A DNA stretch of 64,000 nt from Halobellus clavatus. Its GTDB lineage: Archaea > Halobacteriota > Halobacteria > Halobacteriales > Haloferacaceae. This document shows positions 33,954 to 41,660 of the stretch, piece by piece. The position numbers were made by a program, and so were the translations under genes. Each line of letters begins with the position of its first letter. The first letter of the stretch is position 1. The notes below the pieces were generated by a model. The model saw only the letters and a program-made list of their open reading frames with translations. It was not told where the DNA came from and did not search any database. Location: the NCBI RefSeq assembly GCF_900107195.1, contig NZ_FNPB01000006.1, positions 1-64,000 of the forward strand. The letters run 5' to 3'.

Positions 33954-34187
33954 ATGGAGTGGGAACGGACGCGGGACGAAGAGGACCTCGTGGAGTGGAC
34001 GCGCGAGGACGGGTACGTGACGCTGCGTCGTCGACATCACCCCGACGGGTCGTGGGTCGTCAGGCTCGATCGCCTGCATCAATCCCCGGAAGGCAGCGCC
34101 TACCGCCGAGAACGCGTGGACGACGCCGAGGCGGCCACCTCCCTGCTCGAACGGTGGAAGCGCGACGCCGCGAGTGACGCCGAGTGA
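33954..34187 (+). CDS. Small conserved haloarchaeal protein
   Basis: A 77-residue protein (EWERTRDEEDLVEWTREDGY...), with a beta-sheet core VTLRRRHHPDGSWVVRLDRL and a final helix ATSLLERWKRDA. It recurs in haloarchaea with no known function. ATG at 33954. It converges on the CBS-domain gene, 13 bases apart. Confidence 0.78.
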   Translation: MEWERTRDEEDLVEWTREDGYVTLRRRHHPDGSWVVRLDRLHQSPEGSAYRRERVDDAEAATSLLERWKRDAASDAE

Positions 34188-34200
34188 GTACTGGTGTCTG

Positions 34201-34986
34201 TCACTCCTGAAGCCGCTGGGTCGTCTCGATCAACGGGTGACGGCCGTAATCGGCGATTTCGATGTCCTCGATCGTCTCTAAGCCTTCTTGTTCGGCGGTC
34301 CGTTCCATTCCCAGTTCAACGGTTTCGTCGAGGACGATGACCGAGGCGTCCATCTCCTCAATGCCGAGTTGGTGGGCCGCCATCACGCGGTGGTGCCCGT
34401 CCGCAAGGAGCAGTGAACCGCCGTTGTCGATGACGACGAGTGGTTCCGCGAGGCCCCGTTCGAGTTCGTACTGCCGTCCCTCGAGTTCGTCGGCATAGAC
34501 TCGCGCCTGTGAGGGCGTGAGATCGTCGAGTTCGACGATCCGCGGCTCTTGATGGACGGTCGTTTCGTGTATCTGTTCGAGGGTTCGCATCAGTTTCCCG
34601 ACTTTCTCCGGCGTGGCGCGCTCGATCTGTGAGCGAACGACATCCGTGTTGGAGATGATGCCCACGAGATTGTCAGCGTCGTCGACCACTGGGAGTTTCT
34701 GGATGCCTGAGCGGAGGATCACCCGCGCCGCGTCGATGACATCCATATCCGGATCCGCGACGATGATGTCCTCAGTCATCACCGTAAACACCGGATCCTC
34801 GTCGTCCACCAAGAGCAGGTCTCGGGCCGTGATGAAGCCCTCGACCTTGCGGCCCTTCGAGACCGGAAAGCCGTTGTGTCCGTCGCTCTCTTTGATCCGT
34901 CGAGCGACGTCGGCAACCGTATCGTCCAGCGAGACGGTCTGCACCTCTCGCGTCATGTACTCCTCGACTTTCGGTCTCCCGCTCAT
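34201..34986 (-). CDS. CBS-pair protein with ParB/sulfiredoxin-like domain
   Basis: A 261-residue protein with two CBS motifs in the first ~125 residues (VEEYMTREVQTVSLDDTVAD, then VFTVMTEDIIVADPDMDVID), which usually bind adenine nucleotides or SAM. A ParB-N-like domain follows at ~140-240, with LLLADGHHRVMAAHQLG matching the GxHR nucleotide-binding box of ParB. A nucleotide-responsive regulator is plausible but its target is unknown. ATG at 34984-34986. Same strand as the DHH gene, 88 bases away. Confidence 0.87.
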   Translation of the reverse strand: MSGRPKVEEYMTREVQTVSLDDTVADVARRIKESDGHNGFPVSKGRKVEGFITARDLLLVDDEDPVFTVMTEDIIVADPDMDVIDAARVILRSGIQKLPVVDDADNLVGIISNTDVVRSQIERATPEKVGKLMRTLEQIHETTVHQEPRIVELDDLTPSQARVYADELEGRQYELERGLAEPLVVIDNGGSLLLADGHHRVMAAHQLGIEEMDASVIVLDETVELGMERTAEQEGLETIEDIEIADYGRHPLIETTQRLQE

Positions 34987-35074
34987 TGGCGGCGATACGC
35001 GGTGGCCGCGCAAAAACGTACTCCTCGTGGCCGCCGGCGGGCTCCGCGAGCGTCTCCGTGCCTTCGGCCGACGA

Positions 35075-36613
35075 TCACTGGTCCGGGCCCTCGGGACGGT
35101 CCAGCGATCGTCCGCCACCCGGGGGCTCCGAGCCGACCGGCTCGCCGCTGTGACCGTCGAACGGGAACTCGACCGTCCAGTCGGTCTCGTCGTCGGCGGC
35201 GTCGAGGAGCGTCGTCGCGTCTTCGAGCGTCTCGAAGAGACGGCCGGCAATCACGTCCGTGACGATCGTCTGCAACTCGTTGGGAGACGAGTCGGCCTCC
35301 GCGAGGATCCCCAGGGGGATCTGTCCGCCGGCCATATCGGCGTGCCCGCCCGCGCTACCGATGGCACCGAGGGCGTCTCTGAGCGTCTCTCCGAGGTCGA
35401 CGTCGGTGCCGCGGGCCCGGCCGGAGACGTACACCGTCCCGTCGGTGAACCCGTAGACCACAGCGATTTTGACTCCTTCCATATTCAGGATCCGGTCGGC
35501 GGCCTGCGCGAGGGCGTCGCGGTCGGAGATCGACCCCACGTTCGTCGCCAGCGCGTCCCCGCGAACGTCGCGGTTCCGGATGGCTCGGGCGAGTGTTTCC
35601 ACGACGGCGGAGGTCATACTCGGTGACTCGACGCGTTCAAGGACCGAGAGATCGGCGTGCGTGAGCAACCACGCGGCCGCCTCGAAGTCGATCGTCGTGA
35701 CCTCACGCGTGAAGTCGTCGGTATCGACCCGGATCCCGAAGAGCAGCGCCGTCGCCAACGACTCGTCGGGGTCGATGCCAGCGCGGCGCAGATAGTCCGA
35801 CAAGAGCGTGCTGGTGGCTCCGATGTCCCGTCGAATGTCGACGAAGCGTGCCTCTACGGGTGCACGCGGGGGATGGTGGTCGACGACGATGTCGACCGTC
35901 GTTTCCTCGGGGAGGCCGTCGTTGACGCCGGGCCGGGAGTGATCGACGAGCGCGACGCCCCCGTAGTCGTCCATCGACGAGGCGTCGTCGAGTTCGACGA
36001 GGTCGAGTTCGAGGAGGTTCACCAGTGCGCGGTTCTCCTGATGAGCGATGTTGCCGAAGTAGCACGCGTCCGCGGCGACCCCGGCGCGGGAGGCGACCCG
36101 CGCGAGCGCGAGTGCACTGGCGATCGCGTCGGGATCAGGGTTGTCGTGCATCACGACCGCCAGCCGACCCTGCGTGCTGCGGAGCGTCGCGAACAGCCGC
36201 TTGAGCCGTTCGGCCCCCGGGCCACGGGTCAGGTCGTCCAAGCGATCCAGCAGCGCGCGCCGGGCGTCGACGACCTGATCGACCACCTGTCGAAACCGCG
36301 TCTGCGCCTCGGGATCGGCCTCACCACTCAGAAATCCGACGATCTCCGCATCGGGGAAGTGTTCGCGGGCGCGCTCGGCCGCGTCGACGTTGGTGCCGTC
36401 GTTACCGCCCGCAACGTAGACGAGATCCACCGCCGGCGGGTACGCCGTCGGATCGTCCAGCGAACGCCGCTCGATATCGACATCGCTCCCGATCCCCTCC
36501 GGCAACGTGCAGTCGTCGCCGACGACGATCGTCAGCTCGCCGGGCCACTCAGCGAGGCGCTTGACGGTCCCGCGTGCGGTCGACCCGCACCCGAGGACCA
36601 GCCGGCGTTGCAT
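35075..36613 (-). CDS. DHH-family phosphoesterase with N-terminal Rossmann domain
   Basis: A 512-residue protein. Residues ~1-120 form a Rossmann/TrkA-N-like domain (RLVLGCGSTARGTVKRL). A DHH/DHHA1 phosphoesterase follows: MHDNPDPDAIASALALA (~157-175), VALVDHSRPG, DIVVDHHPPRAP with the signature DHH, and the C-terminal GGHADMAGGQIPLG of DHHA1. Relatives degrade nano-RNA, pAp or cyclic dinucleotides. The tail is acidic and disordered. ATG at 36611-36613 chosen; the open frame runs far upstream but without conservation. Confidence 0.87.
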   Translation of the reverse strand: MQRRLVLGCGSTARGTVKRLAEWPGELTIVVGDDCTLPEGIGSDVDIERRSLDDPTAYPPAVDLVYVAGGNDGTNVDAAERAREHFPDAEIVGFLSGEADPEAQTRFRQVVDQVVDARRALLDRLDDLTRGPGAERLKRLFATLRSTQGRLAVVMHDNPDPDAIASALALARVASRAGVAADACYFGNIAHQENRALVNLLELDLVELDDASSMDDYGGVALVDHSRPGVNDGLPEETTVDIVVDHHPPRAPVEARFVDIRRDIGATSTLLSDYLRRAGIDPDESLATALLFGIRVDTDDFTREVTTIDFEAAAWLLTHADLSVLERVESPSMTSAVVETLARAIRNRDVRGDALATNVGSISDRDALAQAADRILNMEGVKIAVVYGFTDGTVYVSGRARGTDVDLGETLRDALGAIGSAGGHADMAGGQIPLGILAEADSSPNELQTIVTDVIAGRLFETLEDATTLLDAADDETDWTVEFPFDGHSGEPVGSEPPGGGRSLDRPEGPDQ

Positions 36614-36974
36614 ACCCCGGCATCCGGACTCGGATGCAAAAACCCTGCCGACCCGCTGGCTCCTCGCTGCCGCGGCGGTCTGTGGGTACTCGGCGGAGAG
36701 TCCAGTGAGAACCCCCTGCAGACGCCGGTGCGAGGTCCATCGGCCTGGACCGAGGGGTGGTGTGAAGCGTCGCAAGGGACCGTGTGCAGTGTCACGGGCC
36801 TCGAGCAGCCTCGACGAGGGGATGATCCGCACTGATCGCCCCGTCTCGTCGATATCTGTTCCCCGTCTCCGGCGAACCCGAGTCTCGGCTCCAACTGACT
36901 GCACTGCGTGAAGCTGATCAGGGGCTTGAAACGACGCAACGCATATTGGGAAACCGGGAGATGGATCAGCTACC
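36614..36974. other. Gene-free stretch between DHH and wHTH genes
   Basis: About 360 bases in the divergent gap. Open frames here lack haloarchaeal codon and residue bias and I reject them. A TATA-like CATATT near 36942 precedes the wHTH gene. I see no RNA gene or repeat. Confidence 0.45.
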
Positions 36975-37316
36975 GTGTCCGACGTGCGAGACCCAGACGC
37001 ACTCGCGGACCTGCTCGGAGACGACTGTGCCAGGACGATCCTCGTCGAAGCGAAGAAGGAGCCACGCTCGGCGGCAGAACTCAGTGACTGCGCCGGCGTC
37101 TCCGAACCCACGGTGTATCGTCGGCTCGAACGGCTCCGAGAGTACGATCTGGTCACCGAAGACATCCAGCCCGTCACCGACGGGAAGAACTACAAGGTCT
37201 ATCGGACGGAACTCGAAGGCATCGAACTCGACCTCGAGGAGGACGGCTTCGAGATCACGGTCTCGCGCGGAGAACGGATGACCGACCGGTTCACTCGGTT
37301 CGTGGAGGGACGATAA
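36975..37316 (+). CDS. Winged helix-turn-helix regulator (ArsR-like)
   Basis: A 113-residue transcription factor. The recognition core is AAELSDCAGVSEPTVYRRLE (~32-51) with the wing LREYDLVTEDIQPVTDGKNY, followed by an acidic dimer strand region. The start is GTG at 36975. Its stop is one base from the start of the next gene for a small membrane protein, so the pair is one unit. The signal is unknown; the membrane partner may control it. Confidence 0.88.
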   Translation: MSDVRDPDALADLLGDDCARTILVEAKKEPRSAAELSDCAGVSEPTVYRRLERLREYDLVTEDIQPVTDGKNYKVYRTELEGIELDLEEDGFEITVSRGERMTDRFTRFVEGR

Positions 37317-37317
37317 G

Positions 37318-37635
37318 ATGCTCGACCTCATTCTCCAGTCGATCGATCTCGACGCGTTACGCACCGCTCGCCAGCTCAGCGAGGCTGTGATCGTTCTTCT
37401 CGGACTGGCGATCAGTTACATCGCCTACAGGGCGTATCGACAGAACCGGAGCCGGCCGATGCTGTACATCGCGGTCGGATTCGTCCTGGTGCTGTTCGTT
37501 CCGGGCGTCCTCGCCGTCACGCTGTATCTCCTGTTGAACGTTCCCGCGCCGGTCGTCAACAGTATCAGCCAGTTCAGCGAGGTCGCTGGGCTGGGACTGA
37601 TTCTCTACGGCCTCTGGGCCCCGCGGCGAGACTGA
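37318..37635 (+). CDS. Small three-helix membrane protein paired with wHTH regulator
   Basis: A 105-residue protein with three hydrophobic helices (AVIVLLGLAISYIAYRAY, LYIAVGFVLVLFVPGVLAV and GLGLILYGLWA). It belongs to a haloarchaeal family commonly encoded right after an ArsR-like regulator. Likely a membrane sensor or anchor for it; function not shown. A second pair of the same layout lies at 40956-41609. Confidence 0.82.
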   Translation: MLDLILQSIDLDALRTARQLSEAVIVLLGLAISYIAYRAYRQNRSRPMLYIAVGFVLVLFVPGVLAVTLYLLLNVPAPVVNSISQFSEVAGLGLILYGLWAPRRD

Positions 37636-37697
37636 GACCGCTCGTCGTCCGTCGGACTCGACGCGGTTCGAACGAACATCGCGGTTCGGTCGGTGCG

Positions 37698-38606
37698 TCA
37701 GTCGGACGGGTCGGCGGCGGGGCGACCGCCGGTAGCGTTCCCGGCCGCGGATCCGTCAGTCGACTGGGTCTCCGTCCACCGCGGCCGGACCACGTCCCGG
37801 TGTGACAGCGTCGCAGGACCATAGCGGAGGACGAGCAGTGCAGCGAGCACCCCGAACACGCCGGTCAAAATCACCGCGTATGGAACCGGCACCGCAGCAG
37901 CGCCACCGACGACCTGTCCAGGGACGTTCACCGCGGCGTTGATCGTCCCGTGGAGCAGTACGGCACCGAGAACGGATCCGTCCGACGCGTTGTAGTACCA
38001 CGTGAGGATGACCGCGAAACTGACCACGCTGGCAGTGTACAGCACCGGTGAGTGGGGGTACACGTCGTAGACGAACATCGGGACGTGCCAGAGTGCCCAG
38101 ACGCCACCGACGAGGACACTCGCGGTGAGCGCACTGAATCGCTTCTGGAGATGTGGGAGGGCGAATCCCCGCCACCCGAACTCCTCGTTCCCGCCGGTGA
38201 ACAGCGTCGCCAGCACCAGATTAAACAGGAAGAGCGGGGCCAGCTGCCCGAGGGAACTGCTGTCGGGAAGCCCTACGAGTGAGAAGACGACAACACCGAC
38301 TCCGAGGGCTCCGACCACCGGGACCGCGATTGCGAGTCCGTACCAGCGGAGTGGTCGTCGCCACTCGAAGATCGTCGCGAGCCAAGCGCGGACTGATTCG
38401 CCACGGAGACGCGTCACGGCCGCTCCCGCGACCCCGGGGCCGAAGGCACCCAGACCCATACCGAGATATCCGAGTCCCGACCGTGGCGTGGTCACCGAAA
38501 ACGTCGTGAGCCATACCGTCCAGGAGACGCCGATCGCGAGGATCGAAAACACGACGACCGGCTGTTCGTTGGTGAGTCGTTCGAGCAGTGAGCGGATCGA
38601 TTGCAT
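37698..38606 (-). CDS. CPBP family intramembrane metalloprotease
   Basis: A 302-residue membrane protein with about eight helices and the full CPBP (Rce1-like) active site: GGNEEFGWRGFALPHLQ (EExxxR), ALWHVPMFVYD (HxxxF) and a late LLHGTINAAVN His. Members cleave CAAX-type or other membrane substrates or serve in bacteriocin immunity; the haloarchaeal role is unknown. ATG at 38604-38606 preferred over the GTG one codon upstream. Confidence 0.9.
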   Translation of the reverse strand: MQSIRSLLERLTNEQPVVVFSILAIGVSWTVWLTTFSVTTPRSGLGYLGMGLGAFGPGVAGAAVTRLRGESVRAWLATIFEWRRPLRWYGLAIAVPVVGALGVGVVVFSLVGLPDSSSLGQLAPLFLFNLVLATLFTGGNEEFGWRGFALPHLQKRFSALTASVLVGGVWALWHVPMFVYDVYPHSPVLYTASVVSFAVILTWYYNASDGSVLGAVLLHGTINAAVNVPGQVVGGAAAVPVPYAVILTGVFGVLAALLVLRYGPATLSHRDVVRPRWTETQSTDGSAAGNATGGRPAADPSD

Positions 38607-38875
38607 CACACCCGGATAGAGGGGTGGAAGGAGTATCAGGGCCAGCGGCCGGCTTCATCGGCTGAAGCTACCGGTAGACAGTAAGGGGAGATCTCGGCCT
38701 CGTTCCCGACGGCGACGGCTGCCCGCTCGGTGTCGGCCGATTGTCACTCAGACGACCCCCCGGGACGAGTCCCGCCGACGTCGAACGGCCACTCACCGAG
38801 GCGCGCTCAACACCTCGATCCGGTCCGCTGGCAGGAGACACAAGAATTTCACCGTACCGCGCTGTGGAGCCATCT

Positions 38876-39514
38876 ATGTCCCGCTGGTCCCGCAGAGCCT
38901 TCCTCAGGGCGTCCTCCCTCCCGATCCTCGGCGGCGTCGCCGGGTGTTTGGAGTTCCGCGACAGCGCCCGACAGGACGTCGATCTCTCGTCGCACCGAAC
39001 AGAGCCAGTCACCGATTACGAGCGACGAACGGTCAGAAACGAGGCGGGAGCCGCACTCGTCGCAGACGGCGCTTCCTCCGACCGGATCCACTTCTACGAT
39101 CACCTGACCGACGCCGAGAGCGTGCCGGCATTCAGCGATGTCGCAGAAGCCCGTGAACTCGAAGCATTCGTCAGCGACACCGACCTCGAGACCGACTCGG
39201 TGCTGCTCCTCGTCCGGCCGATCCCGGAGTGCTACGAACTCCGACTCACCGCCGTCAGAAAGGAAGACGACGGCGTCGATTCCGAGTACTGCCGGTCGAT
39301 GCGACCCGCCGACGTGCAGTGCGAACAGGATGCCGAAGACACGGTCGGGGTCGCGATCCGACTCCCGTTCGCTGGCGATTCGTTCAACAGTCTCGGGATG
39401 GGATTCAGCAGTTCCTGCAGGGACCGACCGTCAGTCCTCAACTTCGAGCCAGTCACGCCGATGTCGAACGAGACCGCGACGTCGACCTCGGCGTCGGGCG
39501 GTGGTGCAGGATGA
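38876..39514 (+). CDS. Tat-exported lipoprotein of unknown function
   Basis: A 212-residue secreted protein. The signal has the twin arginine (SRRAFLRASSLP) and a lipobox (GGVAGC, Cys ~22), so the mature protein is lipid-anchored outside. Four further cysteines (IPECYEL, SEYCRSM, VQCEQD, SSSCRDR) could form disulfides, uncommon in haloarchaea. The tail is Ser/Thr-rich. ATG at 38876 fits the signal. Its stop overlaps the ATG of the next lipoprotein gene (ATGA), so the two are co-translated. No family recognised. Confidence 0.78.
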   Translation: MSRWSRRAFLRASSLPILGGVAGCLEFRDSARQDVDLSSHRTEPVTDYERRTVRNEAGAALVADGASSDRIHFYDHLTDAESVPAFSDVAEARELEAFVSDTDLETDSVLLLVRPIPECYELRLTAVRKEDDGVDSEYCRSMRPADVQCEQDAEDTVGVAIRLPFAGDSFNSLGMGFSSSCRDRPSVLNFEPVTPMSNETATSTSASGGGAG

Positions 39515-40887
39515 CTCGCCGCTCACGTCGGGACCTCCTCGCCGGTGCCGGAACGGCGCTCGCGGCGACGCTCGCAGGGTGCGGCGGGGTGGGCGAGTCG
39601 CTCCTGGGCGACGACGACACGGTCTCGTACGATCAGGCCGCCTTGGCCGAGGTAGCAGAGCGGTCGCCGCCGACGCGGCCGGACCCGTTTCCGCTCTCGA
39701 TCCCACCCGAGGCGATGGATCGGCACCGGTCCCGGATCCGGACGCTCCTCGGTGGCGTCCCAGAATCGCCCGAGTTCCCGAACGAGGCGCTCTCGGCCGA
39801 ACTCGCGGAGCAGCGATCGCACGTCGCTGATCGGTTCAGCGAACTCAATAGCGGGGAGGGCTCATCCCGCGAATCCCGGGATGAGTACTCCCTGCGACCG
39901 TCGACCGACCGAGAACGGCTGGCCCGCCTCCGGTCGGTTCGTGCCGAAGCGGCCGGGCTCGACGCGGCCTACCGTGCGGCGATCGGAGCGATCGATCCAG
40001 AGTCCCCCCGATCGCGGCGGGAGTCCGTCCGGTCGGCGATGTACGATTTCCTGGCTTCGTGGCGGTACGAGGGCGCGTCGCCGCTGGAGGCCCTGCTGGT
40101 CCACGACTTCATCGAGACTCTTATCGCGGCGGTTCAACGGTCACTCCGTCGTGGTCAAGACCTTCCAGAGGCGCCCAGAAGCGACGTGTTCCGGGTGAGT
40201 GACGTCGCGGCCTCGGTCGAATCCGCTGAGGCCGCACTCGCCGACGCGATGGCGCTCCGGGAGGCGTACCGCGACTCGCTCTCGGAACCGACGGCCTACC
40301 GCCCGCGGATCGAGGCGGCTGCGGAGCAGTTAGTCAGGGAGTTCGAGATCACGTCCTCGCGCGCAGATGTGCACGACTATCTGGACCTGAACGAGCCGCC
40401 GTTCACGCGATCGATCGATGGAACGCCGGCCGAAGAGCTCTACCGCGCTGCCCTGAATCTCGTCGACGACGACTTCATCCGCGGGCGGGGACTCGAACGC
40501 CAGCCCGCGAAGTGGTCTCTCCAGGCGGCCGCCGGACTGGCCGGAATCGAAACGTTCCGTACGGTCATCGACGGGATTCAGGCGGGCGAGTACGGCGTCC
40601 CGGACTCGGCGACGGAGATCGCGTCGGCGTACGACGACGCGGTCGATGCACTCCGGATGGTATGGTCCGGTGCGCCGCGAGGCATCCGGATCGAACTGGA
40701 CTGGCCGGCGACAGACGTATTCGACTACCGGATGCGCGAGTTCCGCGAGGAAGTGACAGAAGACGGCGGCGAGGTGCCGACGCGTCTGATCAACGACGTG
40801 TACGGCGGTCTGAAACACACCTTCCACTACGCCACGTACGTCCCGCCGGTGGCGGATCACCTCGCTGGCGTCCTACAGGAGCCGTAG
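39511..40887 (+). CDS. Large Tat-exported lipoprotein of unknown function
   Basis: A 458-residue lipoprotein with twin-arginine signal RRSRRDLLAGAGTALAATL and lipobox LAGC (~Cys 21). The mature part is almost entirely helical (SVESAEAALADAMALREAY, AAEQLVREFEI, PAEELYRAALNLVDDDF), reminiscent of an extracellular helical-repeat protein. I do not recognise a domain. It overlaps the preceding lipoprotein gene by 4 bases, suggesting an envelope complex of the two. Confidence 0.75.
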   Translation: MTRRSRRDLLAGAGTALAATLAGCGGVGESLLGDDDTVSYDQAALAEVAERSPPTRPDPFPLSIPPEAMDRHRSRIRTLLGGVPESPEFPNEALSAELAEQRSHVADRFSELNSGEGSSRESRDEYSLRPSTDRERLARLRSVRAEAAGLDAAYRAAIGAIDPESPRSRRESVRSAMYDFLASWRYEGASPLEALLVHDFIETLIAAVQRSLRRGQDLPEAPRSDVFRVSDVAASVESAEAALADAMALREAYRDSLSEPTAYRPRIEAAAEQLVREFEITSSRADVHDYLDLNEPPFTRSIDGTPAEELYRAALNLVDDDFIRGRGLERQPAKWSLQAAAGLAGIETFRTVIDGIQAGEYGVPDSATEIASAYDDAVDALRMVWSGAPRGIRIELDWPATDVFDYRMREFREEVTEDGGEVPTRLINDVYGGLKHTFHYATYVPPVADHLAGVLQEP

Positions 40888-40955
40888 CGCGTCCGCCTCG
40901 GGAACAGAAGCGGTCGAGCCACGAGCGAGGCGCTGTAGAACCGCTTTTGCGGGGG

Positions 40956-41246
40956 TTATCGGAGCGACACGATCGTCAGGAAGACGATGGCGACGAACTG
41001 GAGACCCCGCATCGCCAGCACCGCCTGTTGGGCCGCGGCCGACCCGGTGTAGAGCATCCCCATACTGAAGAAGAACGACAGCGCGACCAGATTCTCGACG
41101 GCGAGGACGGCGGCGAAACTGAGGAGTCCGAGCGTGAGCGGCGACCGAAACGTCCGGTAGTTTCGAGCCCAGACCGCACTCACCACGGCGAGCAGCACCA
41201 CGTTCACCACTGAGAGCGCCGCAGCGAAACTCAAGAGGGGCGTCAT
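40956..41246 (-). CDS. Small three-helix membrane protein paired with wHTH regulator
   Basis: A 96-residue protein with three hydrophobic helices (LSVVNVVLLAVVSAVWARNY, FAAVLAVENLVALSFFF and QFVAIVFLTIVSL). It is encoded just after a winged-HTH gene on the same strand, 48 bases downstream of its stop, repeating the arrangement at 36975-37635. Function unknown; a membrane cofactor of the regulator is plausible. Confidence 0.75.
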   Translation of the reverse strand: MTPLLSFAAALSVVNVVLLAVVSAVWARNYRTFRSPLTLGLLSFAAVLAVENLVALSFFFSMGMLYTGSAAAQQAVLAMRGLQFVAIVFLTIVSLR

Positions 41247-41294
41247 CGAACTCGGTCCTCCCCTCTGCGGCTGTCTATCGGCTGTGCGCCCGCG

Positions 41295-41609
41295 TCAGTC
41301 GGTGTGTGTGTCATCACTCTCATCCTCCGTCTCGAACTCCACTCTGTCGACGATTCGACCGAACGCCTCCCGGTTCGCCTCGAACCGATCAGAGAGAAAG
41401 TACAGTTCGCCGTAGTCCTCGCCGCCGGCCTCGACGACGTCGTGATCGAGAAGGACGTCGAGGTAGTGTCGAATCGTGTTGTAGTCCACCTCCAGCGCTT
41501 CCGCGAGTTGGTTGGCGTTGCGCGGTCTGTCGTCGAGGAGGCGAATGATGCGGGCCCGGTTCGCCCCACCGCGCGTGCCCGCCAGTAGATACCAGAGTGC
41601 CTTCTCCAT
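41295..41609 (-). CDS. Winged helix-turn-helix regulator (ArsR-like)
   Basis: A 104-residue regulator with GANRARIIRLLDDRPRNANQ then LAEALEVDYNTIRHYLDVL as the DNA-binding helices and DVVEAGGEDYGELYFLSDRF as the wing. ATG at 41607-41609. It precedes a small membrane protein gene. Divergence from the first wHTH in the window suggests the pair type has spread, rather than a fresh duplication. Confidence 0.87.
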   Translation of the reverse strand: MEKALWYLLAGTRGGANRARIIRLLDDRPRNANQLAEALEVDYNTIRHYLDVLLDHDVVEAGGEDYGELYFLSDRFEANREAFGRIVDRVEFETEDESDDTHTD

Positions 41610-41660
41610 CGCGAGTTGCGGACCATTCAGCGCGTGTTGATAAATTACTCCCGATGCGGG

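Noticed and set aside
36507-36939. Open frames on both strands in the gap after the DHH gene
   Set aside because: Rich in Ser, Arg, Pro and Cys and poor in acidic residues, unlike real proteins of this genome; no start signals.
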